Of a stretch of DNA of 64,000 nt, positions 23,440 to 31,155 are shown one piece after another. Both the position numbers and the translations under genes were made by a program. Numbering within the stretch: the stretch's first letter is position 1; each line of letters begins with the position of its first letter. Location of the stretch: assembly GCF_019924635.1 (NCBI RefSeq), contig NZ_CP065037.1, positions 3,472,001 to 3,536,000 on the forward strand, given 5' to 3'. Origin of the DNA: Leifsonia sp. ZF2019. GTDB lineage: Bacteria; Actinomycetota; Actinomycetes; Actinomycetales; Microbacteriaceae. A model generated the notes under the pieces. It was not told the origin of the DNA. It ran no database searches and worked only from the letters and a program-made list of their open reading frames with translations.

Positions 23440-24720
23440 CTACTGGTGGAGCACGTCGGACTTCACGCGCGAGCCCATCTCGGCGAGCGCGTCGGAGACG
23501 GACGAACTGCCGGTCATGATGAGCTGGTGCTCCTGGTTCAGGATGGTGCCGATCGCCGCGGCATTCGCGCCGGTGGGCCCGTCCGGGCGGATCACGTCGG
23601 GGTCGAACGCCTTCTTCGACAGCGCATCGGAGGGCATCCCCGGGAGGCCGAAGTACTGCTGGGTGATCTCGTCGCTGTGGTAGGCGGGCACGATGCCGAC
23701 GCCGGCGACGGCCTTGGCTCCGTCCGGCCCGGCGGCGAACGCCAGGAACTTCTTGGCCGCCTCGATATTCTTGGAGTTCTTGTTGATGCCGAACCCGGTC
23801 GGGCCGCCCATCGTGGTGATCTTCGTGCCGGACTTCAGCTGCGGGACCGGCGCGATGCCCCAGTCGACGTCGGTCGTGCCGGCCTTGGTGTCGGCCAGCA
23901 GGGGCGCGATGAGCCAGGTGCCCATCGGGACCATGGCGGCCTTGCCCTTCTCGAACATGTCCTTGTACTGCACCTGCTGGCTGTTGGCCGTCGCCCAGTC
24001 CATGATCGTTCCGGCCTTCTGCATGCCCAGCGTCAGCTCGTACTGGTCGGTCATCCAGGAGTAGTCGGTCTTGTCGTAGCTCTTGTCCTGCTGCGCTGCG
24101 GCGTAGCCCTGCACCATGGAGTTCCAGGTGTGGATGTAGGCGCCGTAGACCTTGTCGGCGCCGTCGCCCTTCGTGAGCTTCGCGGCGTCGGCGGCGAACT
24201 CGTCCCAGGTGAGGTTCTCAGGGTCCGCGACTCCGGCGTCGGCGAACATCTTCTTGTTGTAGTAGAGCACCGAGAAGTCCTGGCGGTACGGCACGGCGTA
24301 GGTGGCGTCGCCCGATTTGTAACTCTCGGTCGCCGGGATGTCGGCGGTCGGGAGCCCCTTCACCACGTCGGAGACGTCGACGAGCTGCTTCTTCTGTGCG
24401 TAGCCGGCGTAGTCGGTGAGGTTCTTGACGGTGATGATGTCGGTGGTGTCTCCGCCGGCCAGCATCGTGGTGATCTTGTCCTCGTAGTTCGCGGCGAGGA
24501 TGTCGACGGGCTGGATGGTGATCGACGGGTTCGCCTTCTCGAACGCGCTGAACAGCGCGCCGAACTCGGGGGTCTGCTGCAGGTTCCAGACGGCGACGCG
24601 CAGCGTCGTCGAGCCGGACGAGCCCGAGCCCGATCCGGTCGAGCCCGTGCCGGCGCAGCCGGCGAGGCCCAGGGCGAGCGCCGCCGCAGCGGCGGCGACG
24701 GCGATCAGGGATCTCTTCAT
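23440..24720 (-). CDS. ABC sugar importer, solute-binding lipoprotein
   Basis: A 426-residue extracellular binding protein. The signal peptide with lipobox is clear (RSLIAVAAAAAALALGLAGC), followed by a Gly/Ser linker and the mature domain starting TTLRVAVWNLQQTPEFGALF. FEKANPSITIQPVDI and VPYRQDFSVLYYNKKMF are standard cluster-1 sugar-binding features. The ATG at 24720 follows AAAGGAG; an upstream in-frame ATG would precede that ribosome site. It is the second gene of an operon led by a 2-hydroxyacid dehydrogenase gene. Its ligand is probably an oligosaccharide with uronic-acid units, as inferred from the neighbouring lyase-like genes. Confidence 0.93.
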   Translation of the reverse strand: MKRSLIAVAAAAAALALGLAGCAGTGSTGSGSGSSGSTTLRVAVWNLQQTPEFGALFSAFEKANPSITIQPVDILAANYEDKITTMLAGGDTTDIITVKNLTDYAGYAQKKQLVDVSDVVKGLPTADIPATESYKSGDATYAVPYRQDFSVLYYNKKMFADAGVADPENLTWDEFAADAAKLTKGDGADKVYGAYIHTWNSMVQGYAAAQQDKSYDKTDYSWMTDQYELTLGMQKAGTIMDWATANSQQVQYKDMFEKGKAAMVPMGTWLIAPLLADTKAGTTDVDWGIAPVPQLKSGTKITTMGGPTGFGINKNSKNIEAAKKFLAFAAGPDGAKAVAGVGIVPAYHSDEITQQYFGLPGMPSDALSKKAFDPDVIRPDGPTGANAAAIGTILNQEHQLIMTGSSSVSDALAEMGSRVKSDVLHQ

Positions 24721-24766
24721 GCGGAACAACTCCTTTGTCATCGGTGAAGGGGGAAGGGGAGGGGGG

Positions 24767-25786
24767 TCAGGCGCTCAGGCGGAGCGCCTCGCTCGTCACC
24801 TCGTCGAGCAACGGCTCGCCGGTCGCGTAGCGCTCCAGCTCGTCGAGGGCGGCGTCGGTCATGCGGTGGATCTCCGACCCGAGGGATCCCGCGAGGTGCG
24901 GGGTGACCATCACATTCGGGAGGCGGTACAGCGGGGAGTCCTCGGGCAGCGGCTCCGGGTCGGTGACGTCGAGGATGGCGTTGAGCCGGCCGGAGGCGCA
25001 CTCGCGCTCGAGCGCCGCGGTGTCGACCAGACTCCCCCGCGCGGTGTTGATGAGGGTGGCGTGGTCGGGCAGCGCGGCCAGCTGCGGCGCGGCGATCATG
25101 TGCCGGGTCGACGGCAGTGCGGGAGCGTGCAGCGACAGCACGTCGACGCGCGGCAGGAGGTCGTCGAGGCGCGTCGGTACTCCCCCGGCGGCGAGGATGT
25201 CGACCGGGTCGGCGTAGGGGTCGGCGACCAGGCACACGACGTCGTCGAGCTGCTGCACGAGGTCGACGACGCGGCGGCCGACCCGGCTGAAGCCGACGAC
25301 GCCGATGGTGCGCCCGAGGTTCGACAGTTCTCCGTAGCGGTGGATCTGGAGCCCGTGGTCGCGGCGCACCTGCGGGTCGGCGGCGATGAACGGCGCCTTC
25401 TTGCCGGCCAGGATGATCGCGGCGAGCGTGTACTCGGCGACCGGGACGGCGTTGGCCTCGGCGACGGAAGTCGCGCGGATGCCGCGCTCCCAGAACTCGG
25501 GCGTCACCTGCGGGCGCACCGTGCCCGCGCAGTGCAGCATCGCCCGCAGGCGCGGCATGCGGTCGAGCCGCGCGGCGTCGAGGCGGGGCGCTCCCCACCC
25601 GGTGAGCAGCACCTCCACGGTCGCGAGCCGGTCCGCCAGCGCGGGGTCGTCCAGGTCGTCGGCGAGCACGGGGTCGGGCACGCGTGCCAACCGATGGAGG
25701 CGTGCCAGTCGGGGCGCGTCGAACTGACGCTCGAACACGTCGCGGTCCATCACCACGAGCGCTTCGGGGGGAGTGATCTCGGTCAT
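24767..25786 (-). CDS. D-isomer-specific 2-hydroxyacid dehydrogenase
   Basis: A 339-residue NAD(P)-dependent dehydrogenase of the phosphoglycerate/glyoxylate reductase family. The nucleotide-binding turn is IGVVGFSRVGRRV, and the catalytic Arg, Glu and His lie in INTARGSLVD, VTDPEPLPEDSPL and VTPHLAGS. The ATG at 25786 was taken; an ATG at 25831 would add 15 residues and cannot be excluded. It is the first gene of the minus operon that includes an ABC importer, divergent from the heparinase-like gene. It could reduce or oxidise a 2-keto acid derived from the imported sugar, but the substrate is not predictable. Confidence 0.85.
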   Translation of the reverse strand: MTEITPPEALVVMDRDVFERQFDAPRLARLHRLARVPDPVLADDLDDPALADRLATVEVLLTGWGAPRLDAARLDRMPRLRAMLHCAGTVRPQVTPEFWERGIRATSVAEANAVPVAEYTLAAIILAGKKAPFIAADPQVRRDHGLQIHRYGELSNLGRTIGVVGFSRVGRRVVDLVQQLDDVVCLVADPYADPVDILAAGGVPTRLDDLLPRVDVLSLHAPALPSTRHMIAAPQLAALPDHATLINTARGSLVDTAALERECASGRLNAILDVTDPEPLPEDSPLYRLPNVMVTPHLAGSLGSEIHRMTDAALDELERYATGEPLLDEVTSEALRLSA

Positions 25787-25932
25787 CGCCGCCAGGCCCA
25801 GCCTTTCCGTCCAGCGGCGATCGCGGGTCATTGCGTCGTCGCGTGACTCAGTACATACTCAGACCCGTCACAAACAAACCAATCATTCACGATCGAACAC
25901 GAACACACACAATCGCATCCCAGGAGGCAACG
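25787..25932. promoter_or_regulatory. Divergent promoter region of the heparinase-like locus
   Basis: This 146-bp gap is markedly richer in A and T than its surroundings between 25840 and 25920. It holds ACTCAG twice with starts 11 bp apart (25846-25851 and 25857-25862) and a GTGAC/GTCAC inverted pair (25843-25847 and 25866-25870), so a regulator site is likely here. The adjacent DeoR-LacI hybrid regulator is the obvious candidate. On the plus strand TTGCGT and CATACT could be a promoter pair; this is weak. AGGAGG at 25922-25927 serves the GTG start at 25933. Confidence 0.45.
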
Positions 25933-27999
25933 GTGCCGCACCTCTCGCATCCCACGACGACCGACGATGACGCGGCAGGGGCGCGCCCGTCTTACGGCGA
26001 TGTGTTCTCGCGGGTGAGCGCCCACACGGCACCGCCCGTCGGCACCCAGGCCACGGCGGAGCCGTTCGAGGGACCTCTGTTCGCCCACTGGGGCGACGGG
26101 ATGCGGGAGCCCGCGCTGCGCGCGCTGCTGGGCGCCGCGGGCACAGAGCGCATCCAGGACCGAACGGGCATCCCTGCGGCCTCCGATCGGAGCGTGTGGG
26201 ACCGGCTGGACCCGATCACGCTCGACGGGCTGGCCGCCGAGGCCGAGACCGAGCGCGGCCTCCCCTGGCCCGGCGTCCCGGCGTCGCTCTTCGCCCGCTA
26301 CGCGCGCGACGGCGACCGGCGCGGCTACGAGGCCGCCGTCGACGCCCGCCAGCAGCGTCTCACCCGCGCCGTCGTCCTCGCCGCGACGACGCGTGGCGCC
26401 GAATGGATCGACGACGCCGCCGACGGCGCGATCGTGCTGTGCGAGCAGAGCACCTGGTCGCTCTCCGCCCATGACGACGCCGGCGCCCGCCGTGGCTTCG
26501 TGGTGCCCGACGCCGCCTCCCCCTACCTCGATCTGATCGCCGGTGAGATCGCCGCCCAGCTCGCGGTCGCCGACCGGGTGCTCGGCGCGGACTGGGACGC
26601 CGCGTGGCCCGGGGTCCGCGAGCGCATCCGGCACGAGGTGGAGGCGCGGGTCTTCGCCCCGTTCGAGACCCGGGACGACCTCTGGTGGCTGGGCTACTGG
26701 CGGGACGTCAACAATTGGAACCCGTGGATCCTCGGCAACGTGCTGCTGTCCGCGGCCCTGCTGCTGGACGATCCCGTGCGGATCGCCGCGATGACCGCGC
26801 GCGCACTGGACAGCCTCGACCGGTACGTCGCGACGCTGCCCGCCGACGGCGCGATCGACGAGGGCGTCGCGTACTGGTGGAACGGCGCCGGGCGCATGCT
26901 GGAGCTGCTGGAGCTCGTCGCCCAGCTCACCGACGGCGGGCTCGACGCGGGCGGCGTCCCGGTCGTCGCCGAAGTGCTGCGGTTCCCGATGCGGATGCAG
27001 CTCGGAGCGGACTGGTACGTCAACGTGGCCGACGGCTGGGCGCGCAGCCGGCACACGGAGCCGTGGCACCTCCCGTTCCGCTGGGGTCTGCGCCTCGGCG
27101 ACGACCGGGTCGTGGACTGGGCCCGCGGGGCTCGGCAGCCCGGGCGCCCGATCGCACCCGCGACGGGCGGCCTGCCCCGCTTCGTGCGCGCGGCGGCCGA
27201 CGCACGGTGGCGGGACGCAACCCCCGCCACGCCACCGCTCCCGCAGTCGGTGTGGCTTCCGTCGGTGCAGGTGCTGGTCTGCCGAGCGGTGGCCGGGAGC
27301 ACGGGCGGCCTCGCGCTGGCCGCCAAGGGCGGCACCAACGACGAGAACCACAACCACAAGGACCTCGGTTCCTTCATCGTGGCCGCGGGCGGGCGCCCTC
27401 TGCTGGTCGATGCCGGCAAGCCGACGTACCGGCGCGAGACGTTCAGCCCCGAGCGGTACGGCATCCGCGCGATGCAGAGCGGCTGGCACAACGCGCCGGC
27501 GCCGCACGGCCTCGAACAGGGGGAAGGCCCGGCGTTCGAGGCTGCGGTCGTGACGGCACCGCACGGCGAGCCCACCTCCGCGCCCGGGGTGCCGGAGAAC
27601 GTCGCCCTCCCGATCTCGCTGGAACTGGATCTGACCGCCGCCTACCCGCTGGCGCCCGGCGAGCGGTGGCGACGACGGGCGTCCCTCGTCTCGCCGTCCC
27701 GCATCGAGATCCGCGACGAGTGGCGGCTGCAGGCCGACGCGAGGGTGGACGACGGACCGATCGCCACCCTGCACCTCGTCGCCGCCGGGGAGGTGCACCG
27801 GTCGGACGACCGCGTCGTCGTCTCGGCCGACGGGCGCGCGATCGCCATCGACGCCGCCGGCCTGACGCCGGAGCTGGAGGAGTGGGCGCTCGACGATCCT
27901 GAGCTCGCGGGAGTCTGGGGCGAGCGCCTCACTCGCCTCTCGTACCCGCTGACCGACGTCGCAGGCAGCCTGACGATGACCATCGAGGAGATCCGATGA
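25933..27999 (+). CDS. Heparinase II/III-like protein
   Basis: A 688-residue protein with a GTG start directly after AGGAGG. Residues about 70-400 form an alpha-helical toroid (RDDLWWLGYWRDVNNWNPWILGN, then EGVAYWWNGAGRM), and residues 430-680 are beta-sandwich. The diagnostic heparinase II/III segment is GGTNDENHNHKDLGSFIV followed by PLLVDAGKPTYRRETF. No signal peptide is present, so it should act in the cytosol on imported oligosaccharides, probably as a uronic-acid lyase or related enzyme. Its stop overlaps the start of the regulator gene by ATGA. Fold and family are clear; linkage specificity is not. Confidence 0.85.
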   Translation: MPHLSHPTTTDDDAAGARPSYGDVFSRVSAHTAPPVGTQATAEPFEGPLFAHWGDGMREPALRALLGAAGTERIQDRTGIPAASDRSVWDRLDPITLDGLAAEAETERGLPWPGVPASLFARYARDGDRRGYEAAVDARQQRLTRAVVLAATTRGAEWIDDAADGAIVLCEQSTWSLSAHDDAGARRGFVVPDAASPYLDLIAGEIAAQLAVADRVLGADWDAAWPGVRERIRHEVEARVFAPFETRDDLWWLGYWRDVNNWNPWILGNVLLSAALLLDDPVRIAAMTARALDSLDRYVATLPADGAIDEGVAYWWNGAGRMLELLELVAQLTDGGLDAGGVPVVAEVLRFPMRMQLGADWYVNVADGWARSRHTEPWHLPFRWGLRLGDDRVVDWARGARQPGRPIAPATGGLPRFVRAAADARWRDATPATPPLPQSVWLPSVQVLVCRAVAGSTGGLALAAKGGTNDENHNHKDLGSFIVAAGGRPLLVDAGKPTYRRETFSPERYGIRAMQSGWHNAPAPHGLEQGEGPAFEAAVVTAPHGEPTSAPGVPENVALPISLELDLTAAYPLAPGERWRRRASLVSPSRIEIRDEWRLQADARVDDGPIATLHLVAAGEVHRSDDRVVVSADGRAIAIDAAGLTPELEEWALDDPELAGVWGERLTRLSYPLTDVAGSLTMTIEEIR

Positions 28000-29132
28000 C
28001 GAACAGAGAGCCCCTGTACTCGGTGCAGCGCCGCGAGCGCATCATGGACCAGCTGCGCGAGCGCGGCGCGGTGAGCGTGAGCGCGCTGGCGGTCGAGCTG
28101 GGAGTCAGCGAGCTGACCGTCCGGCGCGACATCAACACGCTCGCCCAGCAGGGCCTGGTCACGCGCGTGCACGGAGGTGCGACCCTCCGCAGCTCCCTCG
28201 ACCCGGGCGCACGGTCGCCGGGCGCGCCGATGGTCGCCAAGTACACGATCGGGATGGTCGTACCGTCGCTCGAGTACTACTGGCCGCCGATCGTGCACGG
28301 CGCCCGCGCACAGGCGGCCCAGCTGCGGGCATCCCTCCTGCTGCGCGCCTCGACCTACGACTCCCGGGACAACCGCCGTCAGGTGGATGCGCTGCTCAAG
28401 GTGCCCGGACTGCACGGGCTCATCGTCGCTCCCGACACCCTGGGCGACGATGCGATCGAGACGCTCCGCTGGCTGGACTCCCTGCCCGTGCCGGTGGTGC
28501 TGGCCGAGCGGCGGGTGCGCACGGCCGCCGCCGCCCGTCGACTGGACTCCGTGGTCTCCGACCACACGGCCGGGGCGTCCCTCGCGGTCCACCACCTGCA
28601 CGAGGTCGGCCACACGCGCATCGGACTCTTCATCGAGAGCGAGAGCCCCACCGGCCGGTACGTGCGCCGCGGCTGGCAGTCGGCCATCGCCTCGCTCGGC
28701 CTTCCCAGCGGCGTCGCGATGCTGCACGGCATCCGCTTCGACGCCCCCGGCCGGGAGGAGGCGATGGACGCGGCCCTCGACCTGTGCCGCACGACCGGCA
28801 CCACCGCCGTCATCGTGCTCCCCGACCCGCAGGCCATCGCACTGGAGCAGCACGCGCTCGACCGGGGCGTCCGGGTGCCGCACGACCTCGCCATCGTCGC
28901 GTACGACGACGATGTCGCCCGATTCGGCGACCCGGCCATCACCGCGGTCCGGCCGCCGAAGGAGTTCGTGGGCCGGGAGGCCGTCAACCTGCTGATCGCC
29001 CGGCTGGAGGCCGGCGAGGGCCGGCCCGCCTACCGCGTGAAGCTCAGTCCGGAGCTGCACATCCGCCAGTCGACGCTGCCCGCGTCGATCGCCCCCGCCG
29101 CATCACTCGACGAAGGAGACGAGACCGCATGA
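27996..29132 (+). CDS. Hybrid regulator: DeoR helix-turn-helix with LacI-type sensor domain
   Basis: A 378-residue regulator combining two families. Residues 9-65 are a DeoR-type winged helix (YSVQRRERIMDQLRERGAV, then LAVELGVSELTVRRDINTL and VTRVHGGATL). Residues 80-360 are a periplasmic-binding-protein-like sensor as in LacI proteins: YTIGMVVPSLEYYWPPIVHGA at the start, HLHEVGHTRIGLF in the middle and IVAYDDDVARFGDPAITAVRPP near the end. DeoR proteins normally carry a sugar-phosphate isomerase-like domain, so the sensor here should bind a free sugar. Overlaps at both ends place it in one operon with the heparinase-like and DUF2264 genes. Confidence 0.9.
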   Translation: MTNREPLYSVQRRERIMDQLRERGAVSVSALAVELGVSELTVRRDINTLAQQGLVTRVHGGATLRSSLDPGARSPGAPMVAKYTIGMVVPSLEYYWPPIVHGARAQAAQLRASLLLRASTYDSRDNRRQVDALLKVPGLHGLIVAPDTLGDDAIETLRWLDSLPVPVVLAERRVRTAAAARRLDSVVSDHTAGASLAVHHLHEVGHTRIGLFIESESPTGRYVRRGWQSAIASLGLPSGVAMLHGIRFDAPGREEAMDAALDLCRTTGTTAVIVLPDPQAIALEQHALDRGVRVPHDLAIVAYDDDVARFGDPAITAVRPPKEFVGREAVNLLIARLEAGEGRPAYRVKLSPELHIRQSTLPASIAPAASLDEGDETA

Positions 29133-31084
29133 CCGCCGCCGATTCCGCCGCCACCACCGACCCGGCGCGTCCCTTCGACCCCGCGCGCATCGCCCTGCCT
29201 CCGGAGGACCGCTCGCTCTCGCCGCTCACCGGGTGGACGCGCGACCACTGGGCAGCGGTCGCCGACCACCTCCTCCTCTCCCTGCGACCGTATTTCACGT
29301 CGACGCGGAGCCGGGTGCAGCTGCCGGGCATCGTGAGCTCCCACGGCACGGACAGCGACGGGCTCGAAGGGTTCGCCCGCTCGTTCCTGCTCTACGCCTT
29401 CCGGACGCGCGGCGAGGCCGGCGTCGATCCTCTCGGTTTCACGGAGTGGTACCGAGACGGGCTGGTGGCCGGAACCGACCCGGCGGGCCCCGAGCGCTGG
29501 CCGCTCCCGAGCGCCGTCGGCCAGGCGAAGGTGGAGGCGGCCTCGATCGCGCTCGGCCTGCAGCTCACCCGCCCGTGGCTCTGGGACACGCTGGACGCAG
29601 CGGAGCAGCGGAACGTCGTCGCCTGGCTGGCCGACGCACCCGCGGGCTGGTACCCGGACAACAACTGGCTGTGGTTCCGCATCACGGTGGAGACGTTCCT
29701 CGCCTCCGTCGGCGGTCCGCATGATCCCGCGCGGATCGCCGCCGACCTCGCGACCATCGAGTCGTACTACCGCGCGGACGGCTGGTACGCCGACGGCTCC
29801 ACGCGCGCGTTCGACTACTACTGCGGCTGGGCCATGCACCTCTACCCGCTGCTGTGGACGGCCTCCACCGGCGCCGACGCCTTCGGCGCCCGCGCCCTGG
29901 AGCCGGTGCTCCGGTCACGGCTCACCGACTTCCTCGACGACCACGCCGCGCTGATCGGCGCCGACGGCATGCCGGTGCTGCAGGGGCGGAGCCTCATCTA
30001 CCGGTTCGCCGTGGCGGCGCCGCTCTGGATGGGCGCGATCACGGGTGCGACGCGCGTCCCGATGGGCACGCTGCGCCGCGGCGCCTCGGGCATGCTGCGG
30101 GCGTTCCTGGACCGTGGCGCGATCGACGAGCGCGGCCTGCTCTCGGTCGGCCTGCTCGGCGAGTGGCCGGCGATGGCGCAGTCGTACTCCGGTTCCGGAT
30201 CGCCGTACTGGGCGGCCAAGGGATTCCTCGGGCTCGCACTCCCCGCCGACCACGAGGTGTGGACGGCGGTCGAGGAGCCGCTGCCGGTCGAGCGCGGCGA
30301 CGTGCGCCGTGTCGTCCGCGCGGCGGGGTGGATCGTCAGCGGCACCGCGGCCGACGGGGTCGTGCGTGTGATCAACCACGGGACCGACCACGGGCGCCCC
30401 GGTGAGCACACCGCCGACTCCCCGCTCTACGCGCGGCTCGGCTACTCGTCGGCCAGCCTCCCTCCGCTCGTCGGAGCGACGGTGACGGCGCCCGTCGACA
30501 ACACCGTCGGCGCGGTCGACGCGGAGGGGCGCTCGACGAACCGCTCGGGCTTCGCACGCGGAGTCATCGGGGACGACGGGGTCGCCGCGTTCGCGACGTC
30601 GATCGCGGGCACGCACTGGGTCTACGGGGACGACGGCGGTCCCGATCACGGCTCCGGCCGCACCGGTCGTGTCACCGAGGGGCCGACCCTCGTCACCGGC
30701 TCGCTCGTCCGCGGCGCGTGGGAGGTGCGCATCATCCGGCGCGTCGCCGACGAGGGAAAGGACTCGCCCGTGCGCCTGCGGGTGAGCGGATGGCCCGTCT
30801 CCGAGACGACGCCCGCCCTCGCTCGGCTCGTCCCCCTGCTCGGCGACGCCACCATCAAGACGCACACCGAGCCGGACACCTCGCCGCTCGGCCGCACCAC
30901 GGTCGAGTGGGCGGAGTTCGACGGAGTCGCCGTCGACGACGTGATCGGCGTGGCGACTTCGGTCGGTCGCGCAGCGCTGCCCGATGTCCCGGCTCTGCGG
31001 GTGTTCCACTCCGTGGAGGGCGACCCGAGCGCGGAGGTGACGTGGCCGGACGGGGCTGTGAGCGTGCTCCCCCTGCTGGCCTGA
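29129..31084 (+). CDS. DUF2264 family protein (probable glycan-degrading enzyme)
   Basis: A 651-residue cytosolic protein matching the DUF2264 pattern: SPLTGWTRDHWAAVADHLLLS at the start, LEGFARSFLL, and WYPDNNWLWFRITVETFLAS followed by YYRADGWYADGSTRAFDYYCGWAMH in an (alpha/alpha)6 toroid, then a beta-rich C-terminal part. DUF2264 genes are frequent in loci for pectin and other uronic-acid polysaccharides and some members are suspected lyases or hydrolases; the reaction is not settled to my knowledge. The ATG lies in an overlap with the hybrid regulator gene, and AAGGAG precedes it. It should act on the same imported oligosaccharide as the heparinase-like protein. Confidence 0.8.
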   Translation: MTAADSAATTDPARPFDPARIALPPEDRSLSPLTGWTRDHWAAVADHLLLSLRPYFTSTRSRVQLPGIVSSHGTDSDGLEGFARSFLLYAFRTRGEAGVDPLGFTEWYRDGLVAGTDPAGPERWPLPSAVGQAKVEAASIALGLQLTRPWLWDTLDAAEQRNVVAWLADAPAGWYPDNNWLWFRITVETFLASVGGPHDPARIAADLATIESYYRADGWYADGSTRAFDYYCGWAMHLYPLLWTASTGADAFGARALEPVLRSRLTDFLDDHAALIGADGMPVLQGRSLIYRFAVAAPLWMGAITGATRVPMGTLRRGASGMLRAFLDRGAIDERGLLSVGLLGEWPAMAQSYSGSGSPYWAAKGFLGLALPADHEVWTAVEEPLPVERGDVRRVVRAAGWIVSGTAADGVVRVINHGTDHGRPGEHTADSPLYARLGYSSASLPPLVGATVTAPVDNTVGAVDAEGRSTNRSGFARGVIGDDGVAAFATSIAGTHWVYGDDGGPDHGSGRTGRVTEGPTLVTGSLVRGAWEVRIIRRVADEGKDSPVRLRVSGWPVSETTPALARLVPLLGDATIKTHTEPDTSPLGRTTVEWAEFDGVAVDDVIGVATSVGRAALPDVPALRVFHSVEGDPSAEVTWPDGAVSVLPLLA

Positions 31085-31124
31085 GGCGCGTGACCCCTCT
31101 TGACGGCGCCCTCGTCGGATCGTA

Positions 31125-31149
31125 GATTATCGATTACTCACTATCGATT
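31125..31149 (+). promoter_or_regulatory. GntR-type operator site 1 (beta-helix gene)
   Basis: GATTATCGATTA at 31125-31136, with TATCGATT repeated at 31142-31149 fourteen bases after its first occurrence. The element ends seven bases before the ATG of the secreted beta-helix gene, so it overlaps the ribosome-binding or transcription start region. The same 12-13 bases stand before the SGNH esterase gene and before the seven-gene importer operon. The GntR protein encoded at 33906 is the likely binder. Confidence 0.7.
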
Positions 31150-31155
31150 GGAGCA

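Noticed and set aside
29915..31009. Minus-strand open frame inside the DUF2264 gene
   Set aside because: Low-complexity Arg-rich translation with no family pattern; the plus-strand gene explains the sequence.
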